Shown: positions 21,101 to 40,100 of the stretch, one piece after another
Layout of the letters: each line of letters starts with the position of its first letter
How positions within the stretch are numbered: the first letter of the stretch is position 1
NCBI RefSeq assembly: GCF_001522545.3
Contig: NC_031797.1
Span: 4,132,484-4,196,483 of the forward strand
Direction: 5' to 3'
DNA length: 64,000 bases
Origin: Parus major
Lineage: Eukaryota > Chordata > Aves > Passeriformes > Paridae
Notes under the pieces: model-generated
The model's database searches: none
The model's input: only the letters and a program-made list of their open reading frames with translations
Told to the model about the DNA's origin: nothing
Made by a program: the position numbers and the translations under genes

Positions 21101-23181
21101 TTTCTCTGGGAAACCTATGCCAGGGCCTCCTTTCCCTCAGCATAAAACACCAGAGGTAGCAGTGTCACACTAGGCATCTTTCAAGCCTGTCCTCGGCAGG
21201 GGGAACGAGATGGGCTTTAAGGTCCCTCCCAACCCAAACCATTCTGGGATTCCATGATTCCATAATCCGTTTTTGCACAAACAGCACCTGGAAGAATTTC
21301 CAGAGAGCAACAGCCAAGGCTGATTTCATTCCACGACCCTCTGGATCAGAACCAGAACCTCCCTCCTCTAAAATTCCAGCTGGTTTATCCCCTCCCAGCT
21401 TCTACACCCATCAGACAGTATCAGACAGGGCAGAGATTCCTTGGGAATCAAACCCTCTGTGTGGGGCTGGGAAAGTACCGTGGGAATCCTGACCGCACGT
21501 GCAGGCCGTCCACGTTCTGGCTGACCAGGAATTTCAGGATTCCCACTCTCTGCAGCCCCAGCAGCGCCATGTGAGTCTTGGAGGGCCTGGCGTTCTCAAA
21601 GGTGGTGTCGAATTTTGGGGAGAGCCCTTTCTCTTCCATAGTCCAGACACCATTGGGACCTCTGGAAAGAGCAGGAAGGGAGAGCTCAGGCTCCAGGTGC
21701 CCCATCCATGGGAGCAGAGCTCATGGATCAGCAGGGCTCTGCGGCAAACACAGCACAGGTGGGGATTCTGTGGGAACAGCCGAGGATCCGGGATGGACAG
21801 CAGGGATGGGGCAGGTCTGGGTTAAATCAGAGCTTTGCACAAAGGAAGATGGACACGGAGGAGGTGCCACCCTGCCAGCCCTGGGACTCACCTGAAGTCA
21901 GGGATCCCCGAGGCCGTGCTGATCCCTGCTCCTGTGTGAAACACCACATTGGAGGAGCTCCGGATCAGGTCTGCCAGCTCCTGCACCTTCCGCTCCAGCT
22001 CCTCCGGAGGGTCGAAAATCTGGGAAAAGACAAAAACCAGTGAGGGATGGAGAGATGTGGGAATGGATTATATAGGGAATTAATCCTTCCCTGTGAGGGT
22101 GGGGAGGCCCTGGAATTCCCAGAGCAGCTGTGGCTGCCCCTGGATCCCTGGAATGCCCAAGGCCAGGCTGGACAGAGCTTGGAGCAGCCTGGGACAGTGG
22201 AAGGTGTCCCTGCCATGGCAGGGTGAGACTGGATGATCCCTCAGGTCCCTTCAACCCAAACCATTCTGGGATTCCATGATTCTAGAGCCCCAGTAGGCCA
22301 CAATTCTTCCTTTTTCATGAAGGATTTTGCATTCTTTAATGACCAAAACATTTAATGGGAGAGACTCCTCGTTGTCTGCGTCTCCACGCAGGAACAGGGC
22401 TGGGAACAGCCAACACCAACAGGGAGTTTGTTGCTCTGACAGGCAGCTGGCCCAGGCTGGGCTCCAGGAGTGACCCGGGGCCACCCCACGTGTGCTCAGC
22501 TCCAGCTGTCACCAGCAGTGCCACCGGCTCTGGGGACAGGGCAGGGCCGAGGGACAGCGAGGGACGTGGGAACCGTGGAGATGGGGACACGAGCCGCTGG
22601 TTTGGGCACGAGATTTAATTCCTGAGCTGCTTCTCCAGCCCATTCTCCTGGGGACAGGGACAAGGACAGGACCCTGTGTGTCCCCTCACCATCCCCTTGG
22701 ATCAGGCCAGGCTCCTGAGTGTCCCTGTCGCTGTCCTCAAAGCCCGTTTTAAACTTCACAGGAACTGCTGGGGCTCAGGGGAGCACGGACGGAGCCAAGG
22801 GGGGAGAAGGAGAGAGCTGGGGTCATGGAAAGGGCCATGGAGGGGGCACAAGGAGGGAGCTGGAGGTGCTGGGGAGGACACGAGGGGGACGAGGGAGCCA
22901 TGGGGTGTCTGGGGACAGACACCCGGGGAAGGGGGACAAGGAGGGAGCCGCGGGCTGTGCTGGGGACACACAAAGGGCTCGGTCCCTCCGCGGTGCGGGG
23001 CGCAGGCCGCGGTTGCCATGGGAACGCGCCAGGCCGCGGCAGGGCCCGCGGGAGGCCCGGGCGGGCCGAGGCTCCCCGGGGCGGGCGGGGGTTCCCCCGG
23101 CGGTGCCGCGCTCACCTCGGGGAGGCCGCACTTGCCCTTGTCCGAGTACGGGGACAGCCCGGCCGCGTAATTCACCGCCAT
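18199..23181 (-). CDS. SIRT6: NAD-dependent protein deacylase sirtuin-6, complete
   Basis: Eight exons on the minus strand: 23181-23116, 22019-21892, 21661-21479, 20174-20115, 19819-19724, 19504-19424, 19337-19214, 18507-18199. All GT-AG and in frame, 348 codons (human 355). SIRT6 is a chromatin-bound class IV sirtuin that removes acetyl groups from H3K9/K18/K56 and long-chain acyl groups, and acts in DNA repair and metabolism. The start [20 protein letters not shown] matches the human N-terminus. The NAD-binding GAGIS and PDFR motifs, QNVDGLH with catalytic H133, and four zinc cysteines (141, 144, 166, 177) are all present, with spacing identical to human. The C-terminal tail (after about residue 275) is divergent and shorter, ending in a basic PVKKMKVEP that probably serves as the nuclear localisation signal. 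It is head-to-head with ANKRD24 and tail-to-tail with CREB3L3, as in human. Confidence 0.97.
18757..18797. repeat. 11-bp tandem repeat
   Basis: Three and a half copies of GGAACCGAGCA in the last SIRT6 intron. Confidence 0.85.
18902..19022 (+). mobile_element. CR1 LINE 3' fragment
   Basis: Sense CR1 tail in the last SIRT6 intron: GGAGCAGCCTGGGATAGTGG and GAGCTTTAAGGTCCCTTCCA. Confidence 0.85.
19886..20100. repeat. 29-bp minisatellite in SIRT6 intron 4
   Basis: About seven near-identical 29-base units (core ATGGAAATCCCAGCCCAGCT, then TCTCCTGGC or a one-base variant). The array ends 13 bases from the exon 4 splice donor. Confidence 0.97.
20882..21020 (-). mobile_element. CR1 LINE 3' fragment
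   Basis: Reverse CR1 tail in SIRT6 intron 3, beginning with the ATGGAGTCACAGAATGG end and containing CCCAGGCTGCTCCAAGCCCC. Confidence 0.85.
21194..21270 (+). mobile_element. Short CR1 3' tail
   Basis: Last 75 bases of a sense CR1 ending AACCATTCTGGGATTCCATG with one extra ATTCCAT unit. Confidence 0.85.
22073..22285 (+). mobile_element. CR1 LINE 3' fragment
   Basis: Well-preserved sense CR1 tail in SIRT6 intron 1, from the TCCTTCCCTGTGAGGGTGGG block to the terminal CTGGGATTCCATGATTCTA. Confidence 0.92.
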
Positions 23182-23329
23182 CGGCGCGGCCGCGGCGCGG
23201 CCGGAAGAGCCGGGCGGGGCCGGGGCCGCGGGACACGCCCCGGGGCCGCCGCCGCCATCTTGGAGCCGGGCAAGGCGGGGCTGCCCTCAGCTCGTCCCGG
23301 CACCGCCCCGGCACCGGCCGGGAACGGCA

Positions 23330-23900
23330 CTGCCCTGAGTGTGCTGCGAGTGTGTCCGGTACTGCACGGACACTGCCCTGAGTGTGCTGCGAGTGTGTCC
23401 GGACAGGGCACGGACACTGCCCTGAGTGTGCTGCGAGTGTGTCCGGTACTGCACGGACACTGCCCTGAGTGTGCCCAAAGCCTGCCCGGACACTGCCCTG
23501 AGTGTGCTGCGAGTGTGTCCGGACAGGGCACGGACACTGCCCTGAGTGTGCCCCTAACACTGCCCGGACACTGCCCTTACACTGCCCTGAGTGTGCCCCT
23601 TACACTGCCCTGAGTGTGCCCCGACATTGCCCCTACACTGCACGAACACTGTCCTGAGTGTGCCCAAAGTTTGCCCGGACGCTGCCCTGAGTGTGCCCCT
23701 AACACTGCCCTGAGTGTGCTGCGAGTGTGCCCGGCACTGCATGGACACTGCCCTGAGTGTGTCCGGACAGGGCACGGACACTGCCCTGAGTGTGCCCCTA
23801 ACACTGCCCTGAGTGTGCCCCGACACTGCCCGAACACTGCCCCGAGCGTGCCCAAAGCCTGCTCTACACTGCCCTACACTGCCGTGACACTGCCCTGAGT
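23330..23900. repeat. 43/44-bp minisatellite, CACTGCCCTGAGTGTG family
   Basis: Units start with CACTGCCCTGAGTGTG, followed by alternating spacers such as CTGCGAGTGTGTCCGG plus TACTGCACGGA or ACAGGGCACGGA. Later copies shorten to CCCTGAGTGTGCCCC. More than ten copies occur, with higher-order alternation. Long frames are open across it on both strands but drift with the repeat. Confidence 0.95.
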
Positions 23901-23902
23901 GT

Positions 23903-24085
23903 GCCCGGACACTGTCCCGACACTATCCCGACACCGCCGTCCCCCTGTCCCGACACTATCCCGACACTATCCCGACACCGCCGTCCCCCTGTCCCGACAC
24001 TATCCCGACACCGCCGTCCCCCTGTCCCGACACTATCCCGACACCGCCGTCCCCCTGTCCCGACACTATCCCGACACTGCCGCAC
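23903..24085. repeat. 33-bp minisatellite, CCCGACACTAT family
   Basis: About four and a half copies of a 33-base unit made of CCCGACACTATCCCGACACC and GCCGTCCCCCTGT, one with an extra 11-base CCCGACACTAT. It adjoins and probably derives from the preceding array, since both share the CGACACTG/CACTGCCC words. Confidence 0.95.
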
Positions 24086-24597
24086 CTGCACTGAGCCCCC
24101 GGCCCGGGAGGACACGGGGATGGGTTAGGGGTGCTGGCAAATCCAGGGAAGGACAGGGAAGGACAGGGGTGCCAGGGAGGGGCAGGGCACACTGACAAGA
24201 ACAGGAGGCGCTGGCAAAACCAGGGGCTGCCAGGGCGGGGTGTCAGGTCAGGAGAGGAGCCGCCACCGAGGGTGAGGAGTGTTTGGGATGGGCGAGAGGT
24301 GCCAACCCTCCCCAGGCACCCCCAGCCCCCCCGGGCCGTGTCCCCTGTCCCCGGGCATGGCAGGTGCCCGCAGATCCCTCCCCAAACACGGCTCGGCCCG
24401 GCCCCCCCGGCTGCCCGGGGCTGAAACCGCAGCCGCGGCCGTAACACAATCCCCGGCTCCGGTTCCCGGCTCCGGGAGCGCCAGGACGGGCTGGGAGCCG
24501 CGGGATCGGGGGCGCTGAGCTGTCCCCAGGCAGGGACAGACCCTCGAGAGTGGCCATCCCCCCCGAGCAGGTGCCGCAGGGCTGAGGCTGAGCCACC

Positions 24598-31776
<7,179 letters not shown>

Positions 31777-31883
31777 GCCCCTGCCAGCACGGGTGGCAGG
31801 GGAAGTGGGGGGACAGGTCTGTCACAGCACCCTGTGTATCCCTTTGCTTGTCCAGGCACCCAGTCCACCCCCAGCACAGCAGC

Positions 31884-31889
31884 AATAAA
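31884..31889 (+). terminator. ANKRD24: ANKRD24 poly(A) signal
   Basis: Canonical AATAAA 108 bases past the stop codon, followed by a T/A-rich stretch. Confidence 0.85.
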
Positions 31890-31954
31890 GTTATTTATAA
31901 TCACACGAAAGCGGAGGCTCCTCTCTGGCGGGGCTGTGGTGGGGACGGTGGGCT

Positions 31955-32062
31955 GTGGAGCCCCGAGGGGGGTTCCAGGCCTCACATCGGAGCCCCGAGG
32001 GGGGTTCCAGGCCTCACACCGGAGCCCCGGGGAGTTCCAGGCCTCACACCGGAGCCCCGGGC
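31955..32062. repeat. About 30-bp minisatellite downstream of ANKRD24
   Basis: Three to four copies of GGAGCCCCGAGGGGGGTTCC followed by AGGCCTCACA(T/C)C, shrinking to a shorter variant in the last copies. Confidence 0.9.
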
Positions 32063-32091
32063 CCGTTACAGACATCCTCCCCCCCCCGCGG

Positions 32092-32160
32092 TGCCCTCTG
32101 GTGGTCAAGCCCGTCGCTGCTTTCCCGCGCTCTGGCAGGGGGCGCTGCGCACATGCGCAG
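32092..32160. promoter_or_regulatory. Divergent CTCF-like motif pair with NRF1-like site
   Basis: On the minus strand 32104-32092 reads CCACCAGAGGGCA, a full match to the CTCF core. On the plus strand 32132-32146 reads CTGGCAGGGGGCGCT, a near match. TGCGCACATGCGCA at 32146-32159 resembles an NRF1 site. The cluster lies in a small CpG-rich patch 200 bases past the ANKRD24 poly(A) signal. Confidence 0.5.
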
Positions 32161-32307
32161 TGGGGCCCGAGGCGGTGGCGCCCCCGGCTGGTCCCGGCGC
32201 TTCCCGCCGCTCGCAGCCCCTGTGCGCGGGGCCGGTAGAACCCGGGGCGCAGTCCCTGAGGGCTGGGGCGATGGCGGGAAACGGGGGCAGATATGGAGGG
32301 GGAAAAG

Positions 32308-32505
32308 AACCTTAAAGATTGTCTTGGGCCACCCCTGCCCTGGGCAGGGACACCTCCCACTGTCCCAGGCTGCTCCAAGCCCCGTCCATCCTGGCCTTGG
32401 ACAATTCCAGGGATCCAGGGGCAGCCACAGCTTCTCTAGCCACTCTGTGCCAGGGCCTGCCCACCCTCACACGTAGGAATTCCTTCCCAATATCCCGTCT
32501 CTGGG
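32308..32505 (-). mobile_element. CR1 LINE 3' fragment
   Basis: Reverse CR1 tail: CCCACTGTCCCAGGCTGCTC, GGGATCCAGGGGCAGCCACA and the TTCCTTCCCAATATCCCGTC block. Confidence 0.92.
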
Positions 32506-34790
32506 ATTTGATGGAGACCTAGGCAGAGATCCGCCACTTTCCGGAGAGCACCGAGCCCTTCACCAAGCTTTGCCAGGATTTGTCCCCTCTCGACTTTCTT
32601 CCCTGAGCTCTCCTGGGCTCTGGAAACACTTTGTGTCCTCACAGATTGCTTTAGAAAAAGGGCTCCCTCATCCCATCCTGTGAAGTTCCACCTCGCTCCA
32701 GCTGAGGGCACGATTGGGATCGTGTGGAGCCGAGGTTTTTTCCAGGAAGACAGACAGCCTGTTGGACAAGATCCCAGATTTCCATCTCGGGTATCCGAGA
32801 CAGAGCAGCCTCACACCCGACCAGTGTCCGTTCCCACCAGGAATGAGAGCAGGGAAGAACCTGGTTCTTATAAAATGAGAAAATAAATAGGAGTCACCAG
32901 GTCAGGGATGGGACCGCAGTTATCTGCGGGATGAGCAGCCAGCAGTTGGAGGCTCCAAAGGATTTCCAGCCCCAGGAATACACTCCCACCAGCAGGAGTT
33001 AATGGGATGTCAGTCCACGGGAGAGCTTCCTTCCATGGGACATGTGGGATGGAGGCAGTGATCCCTGCAGGCTTCCAGCTCCTCCTGTGTCTGCCTTACA
33101 GCTGTGTAACCTTCCAAACACACAGCAAAGGGAAAATCCCTGGGAAAGTGGCGGCTGCCTTCGGCCACACGCTGACAGTCGGCTCTGGTGTGTCCATTCC
33201 ATGATCCCAAACCGGCCGGGCAGCACACCTGGGCTGTCCTGGGGTGCTCCTGTAACCCAAACAGCCTGGGGGGTGCCTGGAGTGAAATGGGGGGTCTGCG
33301 ATCGGCCCTTTGGAGCAGCTGCTGGCTCGGGAATGCGGCTTTACAAGACAAAAATGGATTTTCATGAGGGGACAAATTCCCCCTCCTGGTTGTCTCGGCA
33401 GTTTGTGGATTTTGCTGTGTGAGCAAGAAAAAACAATAAATTATACTGCTTATTTCAGGGAGGCAGAATTGCTTAACACTTAAAACCAGGACCAATTATT
33501 TTTTCTTCCTGGCTCCATTTCATCACGTCTGACCTTAGGAAGGACGTCAGCTCTCCTGCAAAATTCCTATATTTTAGGGTGACAATAATCACTAATCCAT
33601 CCCAGAGAGTGGGACTGGTTAATATATCAAAAAGGTCTTTAAGCTTTTTGTTGGTTCAGATTTTCCTAAAGCCGCTGCTGCACCAACAGGTTTGCACTGT
33701 AAAATCAGTTTAAAGCAGCAGAAATTCTGCATTCTTTCTAAAACATGATGGCAGGTTCCTGAGGGCTTTTCCAGGATGGTTCCTGTGTCATTTGTGTTTG
33801 TTTTGTCATTTTGATTTTGGGTTCTGATTCAAAAATGGCCTTGGCAGGACAGGTTTAGTTGGTGCCTGGCAGCTCTCAGATCTCACAGATGTTTCTTCAG
33901 CGTTTATGTTCAGATTCTGGAGGTGTCTATGTAACCAAAAGACACCGCTTTTGATTAATTTATGTCCTTACTGATCCCTGGGCAGGCTGGGAAGGGAATC
34001 TCTGACAGCACAGGAGCTTTTTTACTCCTCTAATGTGAGTTCCCTGGGTTTCCTATGCCAGCAGCACAGGGGTGTGTAACTCAAGCCATGGTTTGGGAAG
34101 AAAGGAGCCTGCACACCCTGACTTTCATGGGTGGAGAGGTTGGCAATGCTCACTTAGACCCTTTCCAACCGGGGGTTTTGGCCTCAGGAGAAGGGGCCTG
34201 CTGGAGAACTGCCCCTATAAACCTTCTCTGGATCTTATTGCACGTTCCCAAAGCTCCTGGGTTTAGTCTGGAGCTTGTTCTGCCTCAGCACTGGGGAATG
34301 TCCCAATTACAGAGCTGCTGGGTGCCCCCCGTGCCAGGCAAAGGGGCTCTGCTGCTTCCTGACACTGCCCCTTCCCTCCTTCCCCTTCACAGCCCCTCCA
34401 AGTGCAGCAAAACTGCTGATTCCCATCGAAGGGATACTGCTGGGCACTAACAAGCTCACCTCCCTTTTAAAAGGCAGTCCTGGTCTCAGGAGATCTAATT
34501 TAGGAACACATGGAAGGCCAGGGTGTCCTCCAGGGCCCCGGGGTGGGAGCTGCTCCGTGAGGAGCTCCAGCCTGGTTAGCTGCCAGAGCCTGGAGTATTT
34601 TTATCCATCTCCAAGCTGCCAGAGGCTCCCAGCCCCACCTGAGCGTGGTGCAGGACAGACTCACCTCTGCAGCAGGACTTTGTTCTCCCAGGGACTGGCA
34701 GCAGGATTCCATGGGAATTCCCATTTGTCCTTTGCCATGGGCTTGAGCTCCCACCTGCTTCCCAAAGGTTTTGGGAGAGGATGGCAGAGC
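32506..34790. other. Gene-free unique sequence
   Basis: No exon recognised on either strand. The part from about 33420 to 34030 is noticeably more AT-rich than the surroundings and lacks recognisable repeats, so it could include a conserved non-coding element or a non-coding transcript. Confidence 0.4.
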
Positions 34791-34794
34791 TCTT

Positions 34795-35012
34795 GGGAAG
34801 GAATTCCCGACTGGGAGGGGGTGAGGCCTTGGCACAGGGTGCCCAGAGCAGCTGTGGCTGCCCCTGGATCCCTGACAGTGCCCAAGGCCGGGTTGGATGG
34901 AGCTTGGAGCACCCTGGGACAGTGGGAGGTGTCCCTGCCATGGCAGGGGTGGCACTGGGTGGGATTTAAGGTCCCTCCAACCCAAACCATCCTGGGATTC
35001 TTGATTTCATAG
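34795..35012 (+). mobile_element. CR1 LINE 3' fragment
   Basis: Sense CR1 tail with CAGAGCAGCTGTGGCTGCCC and the terminal AACCATCCTGGGATTC. Confidence 0.92.
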
Positions 35013-36961
35013 CCTGTGTTCCCACCAAGGACAGAACCCCCTGAAGTCAGAACCCCCCAAAACGGTGACATCCAGCGCCAGGAATGCCATGGTGATGGAG
35101 TGACAGGAAACGAATGGGGTCCTGAGACAAGCAGGAGACATGAAAGCAGCCAGCTTCACCCTGGTCAATATGGTCTGCTTTAAACTCTGTTTTTACTTCA
35201 GATTCGGGCTGCCAATAACTCCTTCAAACAATGATCTAATGCCTGTGTGAATGTTTGTAAAACCTCACTGCTCTGGCAGGTTGAGCTCTTGCCAAGAAGC
35301 AATCACATGTAATTAGGGAGAAGGAGTTGGAATCTCCTGGCTGTGCAGTGCAGCCCATTTTCCAGTTGTGTTTGTCCCATTTGGACCACCTCACTCCTGG
35401 GGGTGTGCTCCGAGCTGGGGTTTGTGGGACACCCTCTTGTCCCCAAGGGAATCTGTGTGTTCCTGTGCCCTGCCAGGAACCTGCTGGAAAACACGAGATA
35501 CCTGTGCTGGCCAGCGTGACAAGGACAGAACCAAATGGCACTTTGGGTTCTCAGTTCACTCCACCTTTCCTGCTCTGCAGGAGATTCCTGAGGAGGCTTC
35601 TCAGGCACGTTGAGTCTTGAATGGGAAATGGAGTATGGAGAAGCTCTGAGCTTTTGAGGGACACCTGGAAAAACCCCTTTCCTGGAGAAGAGGGACAGCC
35701 CAAATCTGCTGTGGGGCTGGAGAGATACAACATTCAAAGAGCCCTGGAAGAGTTTGGATTGGCAGGAATCAGTGCAGCCCCTGTTAAATGTTTGCTGCTC
35801 ACACAATGAGAAGCTCCCAGTGGGAGATTAGAGCCTGTCCAGGACAGTGGATCCCAGGAATGAGGCCTCCTTTGCCCACACAGAGTTTAAACCTCAGTCC
35901 CCACTCTCTCACCTGGCACCTGAGGCACCAAAAGACATTTCCAAGCAAGTAGGGAATTTCGACATGGAAAGTTTGATGAGAAAACCCCTCTCAAAATTCC
36001 TGGAGCATCCTGGAATTCCCTTCACTCCCTTTTCCAGTTCTGGAGAACCAGGCCTGTTGTGCAGTTCCTGGGGTGTTGTCCTGAAACAGCAGGAGGTCAG
36101 GGACACACAGGTCAGGTCCTGTGGGACAAGGAGCTGTTATTTATGGAAGGAATTTTTTCCTGAATGTGAGAGAGGAGAGGTGGATTCTGTTCTCCAGTGG
36201 GGTTTGAAATCCTAAATTCCAGCCAAGAGTCATCACATAAACTTGTGCTGAAGAACCTGACCTAGTTGGAATAATTGGAGGTAATTGTCAGCTCTTTCCA
36301 GATGACAAAACCCTTAATCACCAGCAGATGCTCAGCCAACCTCACAAAAAAGGCTGGAATTGCAGGGTGAGTGGGGAGGAATTGCTGTCCCAGAGGCACT
36401 GAGTTTCTGGAATGGGCAGGAATCATCCGTAGGGGTTTTTCCAATACATGGTCAGATGCCGGGACTGGGGCAGTGGTTTGTGCTCACGGCCTGGGCATCT
36501 GTGCAGAAATCTGGAATTGTGCCATGAGCACACAGCGGAGCGACACGGGAATATCTGGGAACAATCGGAGATGGAGCGACTCTGAAACGAGGAGCTGAAG
36601 GGTTGGGCTGCTCCATGGGTTCCTGTCCCAGATCCTGCAATCCAGACTGTCAGATCCTCGAGGTAGCCTGGGGTTTCCTGAAGCTTGGAATGAGTTTGGT
36701 GTGAGGTGGCTGCGCTCCCACAGAGCTGCAGGAGTTGTTTTGGGTTTCACCTGGGAGTTCCTGCAAGTCTTCAAAACCCTGAGGAGAGGAGATGGGATCT
36801 GATGGGGATGAGGATGCTGAAGGAAGAGCAGGATACCTGGCACTGCCTGGGATATCCCAGTCCCAGCCGCGCTCCTGGGGGTGTGGAGACGCTGTACGAG
36901 AAGAAGTGGTCCTTCTAGAAGGGTCTGGCCCCACCAGACAATTAGCCTGGATTGCTAATTA
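35013..36961. other. Gene-free unique sequence
   Basis: Unique moderate-GC sequence. Open stretches are short and without splice-linked partners. Nothing recognised. Confidence 0.4.
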
Positions 36962-37130
36962 ATCAGAGAATTGTAGAACCATGGAATGTCCTGAGCTGGG
37001 ATGGATTCACAACGATCAGAATCCAGCTCCTGGCCCTGCACAGACACCCCAACAATCCCAGCCTGTGCCTGAAGCATTGTCCAAATGCTCCTGGAGCTCT
37101 GGCAGCCTTGGGAATGTGACCATGGCCTGG
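36962..37130 (-). mobile_element. CR1 LINE 3' fragment, other subfamily
   Basis: Reverse CR1 tail of the type reading AGAACCATGGAATGTCCTGA then CTCCTGGCCCTGCACAGACA and a TTGTCCAAATGCTCCTGGA block. It differs from most CR1 pieces in this window. Confidence 0.75.
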
Positions 37131-40100
37131 CCAGAGCAGTTGCAAATTCCAGGAACCAGAGTTTCCAGAGGTGTTTTCCTTTGTGCAACGAGATGGAGAA
37201 AGCAAAGGAAAACTGGGAACCCCTGGAAGTGGTCAGAGCAAGGAGCTGCCCTTGTGCCCAGCAACAGCTGGACTTTAATTACCCAGTGCTGGAATGAGCC
37301 TTTGGGAGGCTCTGGAATGGCTCTCAGCACATTTGGTGTTTTACAGCCACGGGGATTCATCCCTTCCCGTAAACCTCCTGCAGTGGGACCAATAACCAGG
37401 GATCCTGCCTGGAAACCAGCGGCTCCCCTGGGAATGTCTGGGACAAGACTCGCTGAGGGCTCTTTGAAGTGGGCAGCAATGTGGAAACCCTGACAGCAGC
37501 ACCGTTCCCATGAACCAGGGGTCTCCCGTGGGAGCAGGGGGAAAAATGAACCACCTTTGGGAAGAGCTTGGTGTGCCCAGGGTGGGTCTGCAGGGCTGGG
37601 CTGTGCTCCCTTCCTGGGATGGAGCTGCTGGCCCAGGGGATGGAGCTGCTGGCCCAGGGGATGGAGCTGCTGGCCCAGGGGATGGAGCTGCTGGCCCAGG
37701 GGATGGAGCTGCTGGCCCAGGGGAGGCTGGTTGGGGGCCATGACCTCTTGTTGGAGCACTCCAGACCGACAGAACTCAGCAGCTGCGTGAACTGGTTGTG
37801 GCCTCAAGCAAAGGCCATTCCTCCGCCACTGGCTCCTGCCAGATGGTCCCAGCCCAGGCCCAGGGCCTCACGTCCCCTCTCAGCTCTGCTTTTCATGTGT
37901 CTCTCCCCAAAAAAAGGCCTGGGCCAGTGCCAGACTCCAGCGAAGCCTTCGGAGCAGTCCCCCAGCTCTGGCAGGTCACCGGAGCTGGAAGCAGCCCTGT
38001 GTCCTGCCTCTGCAGCCCAGACATCCTCCCCGGCTCTCCCTGCCAGCTCTGCAATGAGAAATGGCTCTGCTCTTCTGTCTGCTTCCATTCGAATCCCTCT
38101 AGGAAAGCGCTCGTGTTCTCCAGCTCCGTGCTGCTGAAATTAGCACTGGCATCCTGCAGGATTCCAGCCTCGACTCGCGCCTCCAGGAGTGGGAAGAGCT
38201 GCCGAGACTGCGGAGACAAGCTGGATGTGAGAGCCAAGTGTCCAAAAGAACACGTTCAGGAACAGCACAGCGAGCAGGAGGTGCTCCAGCACGGCAGGGA
38301 AATCGTCCTGCTGAGGATAAAACCCCCCAAAAAAAAGTGTTCTTGGGCAGGCAGGAAGGGTTAAACCATGGCACGAGCTTTGGGACAGCTGCAGGATGGT
38401 GGAGTGGGCACTGGGATTGGAACCAGGATGACGGTTTTAGGTCACTCACAAAGCTTTCTAATTACACTTTTTTTGGGGGAAAAAAAAGAAAAAAATGGTG
38501 TGTTTGATTCTGTAAGTGCTGAACATTCCACAATTGCTGTGTTTAATAAATACAGCGGGGGCTCCTAGGAGACTGAATGGGGCTGAATGAATGAAGTATG
38601 TGAGACATCTGAAACCTATTAGTTGGAGCAAACTGGTGGAGAGGCAGGAATTCTTCTCTTTTTAAAAATATTTATACATTTTCCTTTCATGTCAGGCCAA
38701 CATCTTATTTGGGGTTATGTTCCAGTGGAAGGAAAGGTGTGTCGGGGGGAAATGCAGGGGGAGGGGAGGTGCAGATTTGGGTCAGGCCCAAAAGGAGCAG
38801 AAGGGCTGGGTGGCTTTAGGGCCATATTTTCCTTTTGGAATCGAAGCCAGAACTTTGGTCCATCAGGGGACTTTGCCCCAGCCTCGATGGGGATGGATGT
38901 TTTGGGATTTGGTTCATTTTTGTGTGTTTTGGGAAGCTTGTCCTTTCTGGAGCCCCTCGCTTGAGGCACCAGAACTCCCCAGCTCTCTCCAAGTGAGGTT
39001 TGTGGAGCCCTGAGTTCTGGGTTAACCTGGTTTGGATACTCAGGATGAATTAAAACACACATCCAGTGTCTTCCCCACCACATGGACAGCTCCAGGAGAT
39101 CCCACCAGTGTCCAGCAGCAGCAGGAATGATGGCACATCCCAGAGGTTTCCACCCAGGCTTCTCCTTCTCCTGCAGAATTACCTTGGGGAAAATAGGGAA
39201 AAATAGGGAAGGTGGATGGGAAGGACACAGAAGGTTCCCCCAGGGAATGAGCAGCGCTGACAACTCTTCAGGAGCCACTTCACCTGTGGGAAAGTCTCTG
39301 AAAAGGGAGAGAAAGAGTTAACAACACCCAGCTCCAGTCTGGGCAGATGATTCCAAATGGAGACTGAATTCCTGCTGGAAGCTGCACAAATCTGGGACAA
39401 GTCTCCCACCTTTGGTTCTTCCCTCTGTGTCTCAGGAGCTCACCCAAGGCTTGGAGTGACACCTGAGCTCACCTCTCCTCGTGCAGGAGCTGTGGATCAA
39501 AGCTCGGGATGGTGTCAGCAAGGCCTGGATTTTGCAGTGTTTTCCAGCTGATAAGAGATATGTAAATTATCCCTGCTTTCCTGTGATCCCTAATGAGCTT
39601 TGTTCAGCCCACTTTTACTGCAGCACACACTCAACCCTTTCCCTTCAGGCTTCCTGAAATGAAAATGAGAGGTTTTAGGAAAGTAGGAATTTTCAAATGT
39701 CTCCCATTATCCTTCCAGTCTCCCCAACCTGATTAAATCAGAGGATATCTCCCTGCTCCATAGGAAACAGATGTTCCTCTTGCAGCAGGGACATGCAGGA
39801 GGCATCCTGAAATTTGTTTAATTTAGAGTCTCCTGGAGATGGGGTTTTTTGGGGGGATTGCAACCTTCGATGTCCGAGCTGGGATCTGGCTGAATTTGGA
39901 GTGGTGCCAGTAAGGAATTTCTGTGGAGTTTCTTTCCATCGTTAGTGAAGGGAAACTCAACATCCCTGAGCTGAGAGCTTGGAAAATAACTTTGGAATGG
40001 TTTTTGATGGCATCTTTCAGTCAGTTTAGAGGTGAAAACATGACTGGGACATGGGATGAGGCTGGTTCTCATTTTGTGAGGGAATAGTGGAACCCATTCC

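Larger units (their letters stand above)
23182..24597. promoter_or_regulatory. SIRT6-ANKRD24 head-to-head promoter interval
   Basis: The two start codons are 1.4 kb apart on opposite strands. The SIRT6 side (23000-23330) is CpG-rich and probably holds its TATA-less promoter. The middle (about 23330-24085) is tandem repeat. The ANKRD24 side (24240-24597) is GC-rich again. Shared control of both genes is possible but is inferred from position only. Confidence 0.55.

Noticed and set aside
23172..24128. Several long open frames on both strands between SIRT6 and ANKRD24
   Set aside because: They are translations of the minisatellites; frames shift with 43/44-base units and no independent coding signal exists.
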